A DNA stretch of 64,000 bases from JANOXC01 sp031418215. Lineage in GTDB: Bacteria > Bacteroidota > Bacteroidia > AKYH767-A > OLB10. The stretch covers positions 5,703-69,702 of the forward strand of contig JANOXC010000154.1 in the NCBI GenBank assembly GCA_031418215.1, read 5' to 3'. The notes beneath the pieces are model-generated. The model saw nothing but the letters and a program-made list of their open reading frames with translations, was not told where the DNA came from and ran no database searches. This document shows positions 44,380 through 54,301 of the stretch, in pieces (positions within the stretch are counted from its first letter, which is position 1; each line of letters begins with the position of its first letter). A program made the translations under genes and the position numbers.

Positions 44380-45023
44380 TGAACCTTGGGGTTGCCAGTG
44401 ATATTATTTATCAAAATGCCTATACTGAAATTCAACAATCTAATATTGGCAAAATTGATAAAATCAATGAGGATTTGGTAAATGATAATAGAACTGGCGC
44501 AATGCAGAAGTTAAATCTGTTTCAGGATCAAAATCCAATTGAAAGTAATAAGAAATTCGTTTTGGATAATTACATTTCTAATTATATTCCTGGTACTACC
44601 CCGGAAAATAACCTAGTTGAACAACTAACTGCTTTAGCAAATTCTCATTCATTTTATGGAGGAGAAGCAGTTTTTTGGGCTAGAGGTCTGGTTCGGCAGG
44701 ATGTTGAAGATCATTTACCACAATTTAGAAAGCCAAAACCATCACCAAATAAAACGATTGTACCAGACGTAACTTTTCAAGGTATATTGCAACCAAACCC
44801 CGCTAATAATAGAGTTGAGTTAAAGTTTAATAAGGCATTAGAAAATACATCTCTACTTAGAATTTATAATAATATGGGAATTTTGATGGAGGAAATAGCT
44901 ATTGATAAGAATTCTATTTCTTATTCAATACATACTGAAAGATATATGCCTGGCATTTATTCATGCAGCTTATTTTCAAATAATAAGTTCCTTAGTATGG
45001 AACGTTTAGTTATTACACATTGA
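44379..45023 (+). pseudogene. C-terminal remnant of a T9SS-exported protein
   Basis: A 214-residue frame with no signal peptide. Its last 80 or so residues (LQPNPANNRVELKFNK, LRIYNNMGILMEEI, MPGIYSCSLFSNN) form a T9SS type A sorting domain, which is meaningless without export. The frame runs upstream beyond the ATG into the IS remnant, so the true 5' part was replaced or deleted by the IS event. It is therefore the tail of a larger secreted protein. Its former body cannot be named. Confidence 0.8.
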
Positions 45024-45070
45024 ACAAAAGGGAGGGGGTTAATACTCTCACTTTTATAAATATTAGAAAA

Positions 45071-46579
45071 ATGATTAGGTATTTAATGCTGTTACCATTT
45101 ATCATGGCAACTCACCTATCAGACTGTCAAAACAGGAATTCTATCTGGATATTTGGCGATAGTGCCGGAATTAATTTTAGCAATGTAAGTAATCCAACGC
45201 CTTATTATTCAGTCATGGACGGGAGAGGTAGCTGTGCAAGTATTTGTGATACATCAGGCAATCTATTGTTCTATTCATATAATACTACTGGTTTAGGAGA
45301 TAGTGCAACTTATGTCTTAAATTATTTTAATGATACCTTAATAAATGGGTATAAATTATGCGGACAAGGATTATATAATCAAATTACTATTATACAAAAA
45401 CCACTCGATTCAAATAAATATTATATTTTTTATTTAGGTACAAATGTGACAGAAGGACTTTATTATTCTATTGTTGATATGTCAGTAAATGTTGGGCAAG
45501 GTGCAATAATTCAAAAAAACATTCAACTTAAAAATAACAGGCAAGGAGATTGCTTGCAAGCGATTAAGCATGCTAATGGTAGAGATTGGTGGATTTTATC
45601 TAAACCCTCAAGCAATCCAATAACGTCTATAAACAGATTTACAATATTTCTTGTTACAAGTGCTGGAATATCTGCACCAATTAATTATGATTTCAGTAAT
45701 GCCTCGGATATTGATTTCCAAAAAATTGTAATAAATAATAGGGCCACCAAATTAATGGTAATTAATTTCAAGGGATTTATGGCGAAATATGATTTTGACC
45801 GATGTACGGGTATTGTTTCGAATCAGAATATTATATTTCCTCAACAGCCCAATGGAGTAAGAAATTTTTGGGAGGGCGCATATTCTCCTAATGATAGTTT
45901 ATTTTATGCAACTGCTACTTGGTATAGCTTTCCAATTTCAGATACATCACGATTGTTACAATTTAATCTATTTGCAGCTGATATTCCGGGTAGCTGTGAT
46001 ACTTTGGCATTTAATAAACATCCTAATATTTATGGTGCATTAAGATTGGGACCGGATAAAAAGATATATATGGCAAATGCGTATGATTGGGGATTCCCCA
46101 CCTATCCTTATCCTGATAGCGTATACAATCAATATAATATGAATTTAGGGGTAATTAATTATCCAGACAGTAATGGTCATTCATGCAGTTTCCAACCTTT
46201 TAGTTTTTTTCTTGGAGGAAGACGCAATTATGTTGGATTACCTAACAATCCGAATTATCAGTTGGGGCCTGTTGTAGGTAGTGTTTGTGATAGTTTAACA
46301 TCAGGAATTACAACCAGCCAATTTGAAAATTCAAAGTTATTCACCTTTTATCATCATGACTGGCAAATAGTTTTTATAAATGCACAGGGCCTTGAGGGAA
46401 GAAAATACATATTGAATGTGGTTAATATATTGGGCCATTTGATTTATAAAGAAGAAGGAAATCTTGATTCTCACTACTATACACATGATCTTTCGATGCA
46501 AGGGTTAGCGGATGGTGTTTACATAATTTCATTAGTAACCGATAAGGAAGCGCTATCAGCGAAGTTTGTCCGGCAGTAA
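45071..46579 (+). CDS. Secreted T9SS protein, paralogue of the 29739-28231 gene
   Basis: 502 residues from the ATG at 45071, which begins the signal peptide (MIRYLMLLPFIMATHLSDC, followed by Gln); longer versions start with a TTG inside the previous frame. The body repeats the features of the protein at 28.2 kb: SIWIFGDSAGINFSNV, KHANGRDWWILSK, FDRCTGIVSN, FFLGGRRNYVGLPNN. The C-terminus (from about VFINAQGLEGRKYIL) is a T9SS sorting domain but without the usual PNP motif. The propeller-like body and function are as unknown as in the paralogue. It follows an IS scar, and a 163-bp spacer with a short CTGCC/GGCAG hairpin follows it. Confidence 0.87.
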   Translation: MIRYLMLLPFIMATHLSDCQNRNSIWIFGDSAGINFSNVSNPTPYYSVMDGRGSCASICDTSGNLLFYSYNTTGLGDSATYVLNYFNDTLINGYKLCGQGLYNQITIIQKPLDSNKYYIFYLGTNVTEGLYYSIVDMSVNVGQGAIIQKNIQLKNNRQGDCLQAIKHANGRDWWILSKPSSNPITSINRFTIFLVTSAGISAPINYDFSNASDIDFQKIVINNRATKLMVINFKGFMAKYDFDRCTGIVSNQNIIFPQQPNGVRNFWEGAYSPNDSLFYATATWYSFPISDTSRLLQFNLFAADIPGSCDTLAFNKHPNIYGALRLGPDKKIYMANAYDWGFPTYPYPDSVYNQYNMNLGVINYPDSNGHSCSFQPFSFFLGGRRNYVGLPNNPNYQLGPVVGSVCDSLTSGITTSQFENSKLFTFYHHDWQIVFINAQGLEGRKYILNVVNILGHLIYKEEGNLDSHYYTHDLSMQGLADGVYIISLVTDKEALSAKFVRQ

Positions 46580-46742
46580 GCTAAACAGATTGGAATATTT
46601 GTGTAATCAGAAAAAAATATTGAATGTCGAACAGGCCTGCCTGACGGCAGTCAGGAAATTCCGAATTCAGAAGTTTTACTATTTGATTTAAAATTTCGGA
46701 TTCAATAATATCTGTAACAGAGTTGCATCGTCATGCAACAAA

Positions 46743-47741
46743 TCAGGAAGCATTTCTAAAAACCACTTCCAGTAAAGTCTGACCAACAGCCTTCATGGTG
46801 TTTTTATCAATCTTATCCATGCTGTCGCCATGCGTATGCCAGTACTTCCAAAAATGGGAAGGAGTATTGTAATCGTAGTGAACAATATCAATGCATTTTA
46901 TCCCTCCCATTTTATTGATGTAATAGTGGTCATCAATAATACCGGTAGTCTCATCCTGTACAAAATAATCAGAATAACCGGCTGCTGCCGCAGTATGCCA
47001 AACCATATTTACAATATCAGGTGCATATTGCATGGAGGTCCCTTCTTTTGTAAAGGTTCCATGAGCTGCTGCCGTCATGTCTAACAAAATACCAAAGCGT
47101 GCCTGATAACGTTCAACATGTTTGTGTTGTGTCCAATACTGTGAACCATAACAATAAGAATTATCATGTTCCGTTTTACCATAATCTTCCAGGTCGAAAA
47201 ATATGATGTCAACTCCTAAATTGGTATTTGATAAAGCTAATTGTCGTGCAATTTCCAATAATGTTCCTACCGGTGCTGCACCATCATTGGCGCCATCAAT
47301 CGGTTTGTCTTTATTAACTGTATCCTGGTCAGCCCAAGGACGTGTATCCCAATGCGCAGTAAATAAAATCCGATTCGCAACTGAAGGATTAAAAGAACCG
47401 ATCATGTTGCGCATCTGCAACACCTTGCCGTCATAAGCGGTGATGGGCGCCTTCTGCTCAATGAAAGTGTCACACCATTGTTTCAGTGAAGCAGCAAGGT
47501 AGTCCCCGCATTTTGTATGTGCAACACTATTGGGGATACGCGGGCCAAAATCAACCTGCACTTTAGTATATATATAAGCTGAATCAGGATTGAAGGATGG
47601 GACATTAACAACAGGAACGGGCTGTTGTGTTTCCTGCACCTGTTCCTGTTTGGGTGAATTACAAGCAAGGAGAAAAAAGATGAAGACGAAAAAAGAAAAA
47701 GGAGAAATAAATTTTTTAATTCTTACTCCAGGTTGTGCCAT
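46743..47741 (-). CDS. M28-family lipoprotein, glutaminyl-peptide cyclotransferase-like
   Basis: 332 residues with a lipobox-like signal peptide (FFLLAC at about residues 22-27), so an outer or inner membrane lipoprotein in the periplasm. Zinc ligands fit the M28/QC fold: H and D in AHWDTRPWAD, D in GANDGAAPVG, E in FFDLEDYG and H in WHTHGDSMDKI. The long loop layout resembles glutaminyl cyclases, which turn N-terminal Gln into pyroglutamate, more than aminopeptidases. This would fit the mature N-terminal Gln seen in at least five exported proteins of this window. Its start overlaps the end of cysS by 26 bp. Confidence 0.85.
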   Translation of the reverse strand: MAQPGVRIKKFISPFSFFVFIFFLLACNSPKQEQVQETQQPVPVVNVPSFNPDSAYIYTKVQVDFGPRIPNSVAHTKCGDYLAASLKQWCDTFIEQKAPITAYDGKVLQMRNMIGSFNPSVANRILFTAHWDTRPWADQDTVNKDKPIDGANDGAAPVGTLLEIARQLALSNTNLGVDIIFFDLEDYGKTEHDNSYCYGSQYWTQHKHVERYQARFGILLDMTAAAHGTFTKEGTSMQYAPDIVNMVWHTAAAAGYSDYFVQDETTGIIDDHYYINKMGGIKCIDIVHYDYNTPSHFWKYWHTHGDSMDKIDKNTMKAVGQTLLEVVFRNAS

Positions 47742-49191
47742 TCTTTTCGTCTTTGATAGTGAAATTCAGTTTTAATAATTCGTCACGTATTTTATCGGAA
47801 GTGGCAAAATCCTTTTTTGTTTTTGCTTCTGCCCTGATATTTAACAATACCTGTATGAGTCCCTCAGTATCATCGGATCCCGTTTTGATTTCAGGTTTCA
47901 ACCCGAGTATGTCAATGGCAAAAGAATTCATCAGCGATTTCAAAATCACTTTATCAGCAGCTGTTATTTTTTCAGAGCTTGCATGAACAGAATTAATATA
48001 GCGTGCAGCATCAAATAAATGAGAGATGGCAATTGCCGTATTCAAATCATCATTCATTGCCGAGTAAAAATCAGTCTTCAGCTTTGCGATATCATATGTT
48101 GATGTATCACTAGAAATCAAACCGTCAATCAAATCCATGGCATTAAACAATCGCATCATCCCTTTCTCTGCAGCTTGTAATCCTTCATTGGAGAAATCAA
48201 CGGTACTCCTATAATGTGCCTGTAAAATAAAGAAGCGAACTGTCATAGGTGAATAAGCTTGCGCAAGCAGTTTATGTTCACCGGAAAAAAATTGTTCCAG
48301 GTTGATAAAGTTACCCAACGACTTTCCCATTTTCTGACCGTTGATGGTGATCATGTTATTGTGCATCCAGTAACGGACAGGTGCTTTGCCACAACTTCCC
48401 TTCGACTGTGCAATCTCACTTTCATGATGTGGAAATAATAAATCCATTCCACCTCCGTGTATATCAAATGTTGACCCAAGGTATTTCTGACTCATGGCAG
48501 AACATTCAATATGCCAGCCCGGAAAACCATCACTCCAGGGTGAAGGCCAGCGCATGATATGTTCAGGCTGTGCTTTTTTCCATAATGCAAAATCAACTGC
48601 ATTCTGTTTTTCGGCTTGTCCTTCCAACTCACGCTTTTCATTTCCTGCTCCTGCAATCAAATCTTCAACGATACGACCGGACAACTTTCCATAATCATTT
48701 GTCTTGCTGTATTTCAATACATCAAAATATACGGAGCCATTCGATTCATACGCAAAACCATTATCCATGATTTGTTTAATCATTTCAATCTGTTCAATAA
48801 TATGTCCTGATGCACGAGGTTCAATACTAGGATTTAGAATATTCAATGCGCGCATTGAATCATGAAACATATCCGTATACAATTGTACGATTTCCATCGG
48901 CTCCAATTGTTCCAGTCTTGCCTTTTTTGCAATCTTATCTTCCCCTTCATCAGCATCATTTTCCAAATGGCCAACATCAGTAATGTTGCGCACATAACGA
49001 ACTTTATATCCTAAATGCTGAAGGTAACGATTTAAAACATCGAAGGTGATATAAGGACGCGCATGTCCTAAATGCGGTGCGCCATAAACCGTTGGTCCGC
49101 AGACATACATCCCTGCAAATGGAGGGTTAAGGGGAATAAAATTTTCCTTCTGACGGGTTAATGAATTGGTAATAAATAATGGATGTTCCAT
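47716..49191 (-). CDS. cysS: Cysteinyl-tRNA synthetase
   Basis: 491 residues. The class I signature appears as VYGAPHLGHARPY, the KMSKS motif as KMGKSLGN and the zinc ligands as CGPTVYG, HIECSAM and HHESEIAQS. It charges tRNA-Cys. It lies 54 bp after the threonine dehydrogenase-like gene on the same strand and overlaps the cyclotransferase gene by 26 bp, which suggests joint transcription. Confidence 0.96.
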   Translation of the reverse strand: MEHPLFITNSLTRQKENFIPLNPPFAGMYVCGPTVYGAPHLGHARPYITFDVLNRYLQHLGYKVRYVRNITDVGHLENDADEGEDKIAKKARLEQLEPMEIVQLYTDMFHDSMRALNILNPSIEPRASGHIIEQIEMIKQIMDNGFAYESNGSVYFDVLKYSKTNDYGKLSGRIVEDLIAGAGNEKRELEGQAEKQNAVDFALWKKAQPEHIMRWPSPWSDGFPGWHIECSAMSQKYLGSTFDIHGGGMDLLFPHHESEIAQSKGSCGKAPVRYWMHNNMITINGQKMGKSLGNFINLEQFFSGEHKLLAQAYSPMTVRFFILQAHYRSTVDFSNEGLQAAEKGMMRLFNAMDLIDGLISSDTSTYDIAKLKTDFYSAMNDDLNTAIAISHLFDAARYINSVHASSEKITAADKVILKSLMNSFAIDILGLKPEIKTGSDDTEGLIQVLLNIRAEAKTKKDFATSDKIRDELLKLNFTIKDEKNGTTWSKN

Positions 49192-49244
49192 AATGAGGTC
49201 CCGATTTTTCGGGGAAAAAATTAATTTTCTATATATATAAATTC

Positions 49245-50216
49245 TTAAAGGGTCACAGGATTTTGTTTTTGCAAACGGATGTGTTTAATCATATCACCTG
49301 TCATTCTTTGCAGATCATACTCAGGTTTCCAATTCCAATGTTCACGTGCAACGCTGTCGTCAATTGATCCCGGCCATGAATCAGCAATCTGCTGCCGAAA
49401 ATCCGGCTGGTAATTAACACTGAAAGATGGAATGTGTTTTTTGATTTCTGCTGCAATTTCAGCTGGCGTAAAACTGATTCCGGCTAGGTTATAACTCGAT
49501 CTGATTTTGATCTTATCAGCTGAGGCATTCATCAGTTCAAGGGTGCCGCGAATGGCATCAGGCATGTACATCATCGGCAACATTGTATCCGATTTCAAGT
49601 AACACTCATAACTTCCTTTCACAATTGCTTCGTGGAAAATGTCAACTGAATAATCAGTAGTTCCGCCACCTGGATGCGCTTTATAACTAATTAACCCCGG
49701 ATAACGAATGCTGCGTACATCAACACCAAATTTGTTATGATAATATTCGCACCAACGTTCGCCAGCCAGTTTACTAATTCCATAAACCGTAGAAGGTTCC
49801 ATTACTGTATACTGTGGCGTATCCCTATTAGGTGTTGTCTTTCCAAAAACAGCAATCGAACTGGGCCAGAATATTTTCAACGAAGGATTTTCCCTGGCAA
49901 GTTCCAATATATTAAAGAGCCCTTCCATATTTAATTTCCAGGCTGATTTCAATTTTTGCTCTGCTGTAGCTGAAAGCAGTGCCGCCAAGAGGTATACTTC
50001 TTTTACTTTGTGAATACGGATGATATCGGCTACCGATTTAACATCCAATACATCCATCACATAAAAAGGTCCTGATTCGCGCAAATATCCCTGCTGGTCT
50101 TTTACATCAGAAGCTACCACGCGGCTGCCCCCTAAATTTTCCCTGAGTTGCGTAACAAGGTCAGTACCAATCTGACCTGCTGATCCAATAACTAAAACTG
50201 TGTCACCCGTATTCAT
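49245..50216 (-). CDS. L-threonine 3-dehydrogenase, epimerase-like (SDR) type
   Basis: 323-residue extended SDR. NAD motif GSAGQIG at the N-terminus, catalytic S in FWPSSIAVFG and YGISK, and RYPGLISYKAHPGGGTTDYS, a stretch typical of the UDP-galactose-4-epimerase-like threonine dehydrogenases. The product, 2-amino-3-ketobutyrate, would be cleaved by a ligase not in the window. A promoter with ATTG-N19-TACTTTTG lies at 50242-50272. Other NAD-dependent epimerases are the main alternative. Confidence 0.88.
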   Translation of the reverse strand: MNTGDTVLVIGSAGQIGTDLVTQLRENLGGSRVVASDVKDQQGYLRESGPFYVMDVLDVKSVADIIRIHKVKEVYLLAALLSATAEQKLKSAWKLNMEGLFNILELARENPSLKIFWPSSIAVFGKTTPNRDTPQYTVMEPSTVYGISKLAGERWCEYYHNKFGVDVRSIRYPGLISYKAHPGGGTTDYSVDIFHEAIVKGSYECYLKSDTMLPMMYMPDAIRGTLELMNASADKIKIRSSYNLAGISFTPAEIAAEIKKHIPSFSVNYQPDFRQQIADSWPGSIDDSVAREHWNWKPEYDLQRMTGDMIKHIRLQKQNPVTL

Positions 50217-50241
50217 AGCTCGTTTGTTCTGATAAGTCTTG

Positions 50242-50272
50242 CAAAAGTAGAATTATTCCTGCAGCATTCAAT
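50242..50272 (-). promoter_or_regulatory. Promoter of the threonine dehydrogenase-like gene
   Basis: Minus strand: ATTG (50269-50272), 19-base spacer, TACTTTTG (50242-50249). It fits the Bacteroidota consensus and lies 26 bp before the ATG. A TACTTTTG on the plus strand at 50284-50291 may serve the divergent membrane protein. Confidence 0.6.
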
Positions 50273-50301
50273 GTTACCTTCATTACTTTTGAGCAGCTTT
50301 T

Positions 50302-52440
50302 ATGACAAGATTTAAAAAACTATTTCATCGTCTTTCAGTACCCTTATCACTTTTGATATTGGTGCTGGTGGCATATTGGCCTTTAATGGTCTATTGCATG
50401 AAATTCGACATCCTCGATCAATATCTTCCCTGGCGCTATTTAGTAGGACAATGTCTGCAAAGCGGGCACTTGCCTTTGTGGAATCCATATACCCACTTGG
50501 GCTATCCACTCAATGCCGATCCACAGAGTGGTGCCTGGTATCCAATTGCTTGGTTTATAGGAATGGGATTTGGATACAATATATATTGGATTCAGACTGA
50601 ATATTTATTTCATGTATGGTTGGCCGGTTGCGGTATGTTTCTCCTAGTTAAAGAATTGGCAAAAAACGAAAATGTGGCGTGGTTGGCAGGAGCCAGTTAT
50701 CTTCTTTCCGGATTTTTTACCGGTAATGCACAACACCTTACCTGGATCATTAGCGGAGCCTGGGTCCCCTTTATTCTTTGCAATTTCCTGATGATGGCAA
50801 GACTTGGGCACTTGAAATACATTTTATATTGCGCCCTTTGTTTTTTTATGTTGATTACAGGAGGTTATCCTGCATTTACCATTGTTCTATTATATATATT
50901 GATTGCCCTGAGTATAATAATAATCATCAGGAAATGGCATTTCAATTATCCTATTTTTCCATTTATAAAATCGTTGCTGATTTTTGGTGTTTCCACGATT
51001 TTGCTGAGTTCCGTTATGCTTGTTTCTATTGCAGATAGCTTTCGTATTGCAGGACGGGCAGAAGGTTTGAGCAGAGAGTTGGCTATGGCAAATCCTTTCT
51101 CACCACAAAGTATGTTGTCGTGGCTGTTCCCTTTAAGTTCCGTGAAAGATGCTGACCTGTTTCAGACTGACCCAAGCATGTCGAACGGATATTTCGGATT
51201 GATGATGATGGCGGGGTTGTTTATTAGTTTTTTCAGAAAGAAATATTTCCTGGAAAAAGTGATATTGATCGGTAGTTTGTTTTTCCTGATTGCTGCCATG
51301 GGAAGCTATATGCCATTACGCGGATGGATGTACGATTATATTCCTTTAATGAATCTATTTCGTATGCCAGGACTTTTCCGCTTATTTACCATTATCGGTT
51401 TCATCATGTTAGCTTCCTTCTCTATTGCTGACATATATCAACGAAAAAATGTATCAGCGTCTTTTACAAAACCGTTATTGGCAATTAGTGTTTTACTAAT
51501 TACCGGAATTGTCATTATCATTTTCCGTGGCGCTGAATGGAGCCATTTTAACTCCAATGGTTATGTAAGCGGATTACAAGATTTAAAGTTTAATGAAAGC
51601 ATGTTGTTACAGGGCATTGTTCAATTAACTTGTATTGCCTTATTTCTTGTGTTTTTGAAAAACAAAACTGCTTTTTATTTATTGGTCATTGACGGTGTTC
51701 TAGCCTGTTGGCTTTGCGCACCTGTAACAATTGTGAGTACACTTAAAATAACTGATCTGCAGGAAAAAATAAATCAACTTCCTGTTTCATTTCGAATCCC
51801 GGACCTCACACCAATGGATAAAAATGTGGATCGTGATGGTTTCATTGGCCCGCTTTGGTGCAATCTGGGTATTTGGAAAAAGCAACCAATCAAGGATGGC
51901 TATAATAACTTCCAGACAAAAGATTTTCTGCTTTTTGAAAAATCTGCTATTGCAAAATACGTTCTTAAAAATCCAATTATCTATCAATCATTAACGGCTT
52001 CCTTAAGCAAAAAGAGCAATGCTGATTCAATGTTACTCGTCAACGATAGTACCCATTTGCTGTTGGATGAATTAACTTATGAAAACAATGTTGCAGTTCC
52101 GGTAGCAAAAACTCAAATGTCTTTGCCGGAGTTAACTGCATTTTCTCCCTACAAAATTGAAGCATCAGTTGACAATACTGTTGATTGTTATTTCACACTT
52201 TTACAGCAATATACCACAGGATGGAAGATTTGTATTGATGAAAAAGAAAATATGTCTATGCGTAGTAATGGTCTGTTTATTTCAACAAAGGTGAAAGCCG
52301 GAAAACACAAAATATCCTTTATATACAATGATAAAAAAACAGCGTTTGCATTTTATATGTCTGCCTTCTCATTGCTAGTTGCACTTGTATTATTGGCAGT
52401 AAACAGAAAAACTATTTCAAGTCCTTCCCCATATTTTTAA
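50302..52440 (+). CDS. YfhO-like polytopic membrane protein
   Basis: 712 residues with about 12-13 membrane segments and an ER-like luminal loop near residues 500-660 that is presumably periplasmic. The start pattern (FDILDQYLPWRYLVGQ, HLPLWNPYTHLGYPLNADPQ) matches the YfhO-type, GT-C-like membrane proteins, some of which transfer sugars from lipid carriers. Donor and acceptor are unknown. The 3' end overlaps that of the convergent gene by 29 bp. Confidence 0.83.
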   Translation: MTRFKKLFHRLSVPLSLLILVLVAYWPLMVYCMKFDILDQYLPWRYLVGQCLQSGHLPLWNPYTHLGYPLNADPQSGAWYPIAWFIGMGFGYNIYWIQTEYLFHVWLAGCGMFLLVKELAKNENVAWLAGASYLLSGFFTGNAQHLTWIISGAWVPFILCNFLMMARLGHLKYILYCALCFFMLITGGYPAFTIVLLYILIALSIIIIIRKWHFNYPIFPFIKSLLIFGVSTILLSSVMLVSIADSFRIAGRAEGLSRELAMANPFSPQSMLSWLFPLSSVKDADLFQTDPSMSNGYFGLMMMAGLFISFFRKKYFLEKVILIGSLFFLIAAMGSYMPLRGWMYDYIPLMNLFRMPGLFRLFTIIGFIMLASFSIADIYQRKNVSASFTKPLLAISVLLITGIVIIIFRGAEWSHFNSNGYVSGLQDLKFNESMLLQGIVQLTCIALFLVFLKNKTAFYLLVIDGVLACWLCAPVTIVSTLKITDLQEKINQLPVSFRIPDLTPMDKNVDRDGFIGPLWCNLGIWKKQPIKDGYNNFQTKDFLLFEKSAIAKYVLKNPIIYQSLTASLSKKSNADSMLLVNDSTHLLLDELTYENNVAVPVAKTQMSLPELTAFSPYKIEASVDNTVDCYFTLLQQYTTGWKICIDEKENMSMRSNGLFISTKVKAGKHKISFIYNDKKTAFAFYMSAFSLLVALVLLAVNRKTISSPSPYF

Positions 52441-53077
52441 TGGTTTCAAGATTAGTTTTTTGTTCATCAATATCCTTATTCAGGCCTGTCTGCTGCTCCT
52501 TTATTTCTTTTTGCTCTCTTTCATTTTCAGCTATCTTAACTTTCATTTTTTCAATATCAGATACAAGTCGTTCATCTTTTTTCTGCAGGTTCTGCAATTG
52601 CACCATTTTTACAGATAGCAACTTAGTGGCAATACTAATCTTGTTATCAAGCTCATTTTTTGCAATAGGTGTTGCAAAATCATTAAGTATTCGTTCCAAT
52701 AATTTCGCATCGCCGGCAAAAGTTGCGGGAGCAATATAAGTACCCTGTTTTCTGAAGGCAGATGTTAACAAAACACCTCCCGGAGCCTCTTCTATTTTTG
52801 AAAAAATCTGTAATGTATCAGGCCCAATGGCATTGATCATTGCATTTTGTCCGCTAATGCCATCTTTATTACTTTTTACTCTTGCATTATTATCTTTTAA
52901 GAAACCAACCCATTTTTTCTCCACTGTCTTTGTTGAAGCATGTGGAATAAAAACAGCGAATGCTGAATTATAACCATCATCCATTTTCATTGAAGTATTT
53001 TCAACTGTTACCTTCTGTGCTGCTGAATCTGAAATTGCAAATGCAATAAAGAGTACGACTAAAATGTTTTTCATCAT
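52412..53077 (-). CDS. Secreted hypothetical protein with C-terminal coiled coil
   Basis: 221 residues. Signal peptide ends DSAA before Gln, so the mature N-terminus would again be Gln. Residues 20-135 form a compact domain without recognised family (KWVGFLKDNNARVKSNKDGI), and residues 140-215 are a heptad-like coiled coil ending in the acidic/Lys-rich stretch KEIKEQQTGLNKDIDEQKTN. No function can be given. It is the last gene of a minus-strand run and overlaps the 3' end of the YfhO-like gene. Confidence 0.75.
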   Translation of the reverse strand: MMKNILVVLFIAFAISDSAAQKVTVENTSMKMDDGYNSAFAVFIPHASTKTVEKKWVGFLKDNNARVKSNKDGISGQNAMINAIGPDTLQIFSKIEEAPGGVLLTSAFRKQGTYIAPATFAGDAKLLERILNDFATPIAKNELDNKISIATKLLSVKMVQLQNLQKKDERLVSDIEKMKVKIAENEREQKEIKEQQTGLNKDIDEQKTNLETIKNMGKDLK

Positions 53078-53221
53078 TTACTTATTTTTGATATTAAACC
53101 AATTAGAACTAGTAGTTGACTTTTCACTTCTTAATTATTTTGCATTACTATTTTTAAAAAATATGCTCATGATTGCTTAGTGTTTTACAATCAACAAACA
53201 ATTAATATTTCCCTAGCCTAT

Positions 53222-53587
53222 TCATTCACTTGATATTATTTTATCAATGTAATAGTTTGAATCCCCTCTCCATGGCAGATGACTTCTCTTTTGTTCATAA
53301 TGAAGTGTAACATGCTTCCCTTCAAGATTAAACAACACGCCGGCTATGCTGTCATTTTTTACAGAGAAGTAAAATTTTTCCGATGCAATGGTAGTGTTGC
53401 CGGTGGTAGTAATGCTACTCATGATCAGCTCTCCTTCGTACGTTTTAAAGATATTACCCTTTTTCGAAAACTTTTGCAGGATGCCCGCGCGATTGCCTTC
53501 GCTATAAGTGTTATAGTAGTTCCAATAAACAAGAAAAGCAAGTAAAACAATTAATATGATGGTTCCCCAGATTAGAAATTTCTTCAT
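53222..53587 (-). CDS. Small membrane-anchored hypothetical protein
   Basis: 121 residues with one N-terminal membrane anchor (FLIWGTIILIVLLAFLVYW) and a small periplasmic domain (GNRAGILQKFSKKGNIFKT, YEGELIMSS). Proteins of this type are frequent in Bacteroidota and are sometimes labelled 6-phosphogluconate dehydrogenase, which the sequence does not support. Neighbours give no hint of function. Confidence 0.75.
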   Translation of the reverse strand: MKKFLIWGTIILIVLLAFLVYWNYYNTYSEGNRAGILQKFSKKGNIFKTYEGELIMSSITTTGNTTIASEKFYFSVKNDSIAGVLFNLEGKHVTLHYEQKRSHLPWRGDSNYYIDKIISSE

Positions 53588-53681
53588 ATGTTATAACTAT
53601 AAGAGTATAAAATTAATATAAATCCAACAGATTACAAGGCCATTAATTCTTCTTAAAGTAGTATAGTTAAATAGTTTGAAA

Positions 53682-54272
53682 TTATTGATGTTTGGTTTCA
53701 GTTACACCGCCGGAAATCACAAACTTCATCATGTCGGTTCCTGAAGCATCAATGCGTGAGATATTTTCTTTAGTTACAATGACTAACTGACCGTTAAACC
53801 CATAACTGAAGGGCAGATATACAGCAATTAAATTTTGTGGCAACCCAATTTCCGTTAAATCATCTTCTGTAACAAAACCGATGCGGTGCACCTTAGGGTT
53901 TTCGTTCATGGTAACCAATACCGGCTGCGTAAAGCGTTTTTTCTCCCCAACAAATGCTTCAATTAAATCTTTCACTGAGCCATAAATTAATTTTAGCATC
54001 GGTGTCCGCTCAATGAATGATTCCATCATAGCAAAGACCGGATTCCTTACAAAACGGGTTCCTACATAACCAAAAAAGGTAATCGTTACCAATATAACGA
54101 GGATGCCTAGTCCGGGTAATGTGATTCCTTTTGTACCGGGAACAGGGATATCAATCTGTATCGGCAATAAACCATCCATCCATACTACAGCATTGATCAC
54201 AACATAAAATGTAACAACAATAGGTACAACGAATAATAATCCTTGCAAGAAAAAATTGACTAGCTTCTTCAT
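53682..54272 (-). CDS. DUF502 membrane protein
   Basis: 196 residues from the ATG at 54272 (KKLVNFFLQGLLFVVPIVVT); an upstream in-frame start would add a repeat-derived tail. Two membrane segments at about 8-30 and 55-80 are followed by the family pattern PMLKLIYGSVKDLIEAF and a soluble domain with VYLPFSYGFNGQLV. DUF502 is an inner-membrane family of unknown function. It sits next to two repeat-like hairpins (54302-54335). Confidence 0.85.
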   Translation of the reverse strand: MKKLVNFFLQGLLFVVPIVVTFYVVINAVVWMDGLLPIQIDIPVPGTKGITLPGLGILVILVTITFFGYVGTRFVRNPVFAMMESFIERTPMLKLIYGSVKDLIEAFVGEKKRFTQPVLVTMNENPKVHRIGFVTEDDLTEIGLPQNLIAVYLPFSYGFNGQLVIVTKENISRIDASGTDMMKFVISGGVTETKHQ

Positions 54273-54301
54273 TTTTTTTAGATTGGAGCCTGGAGTTCGG
54301 C

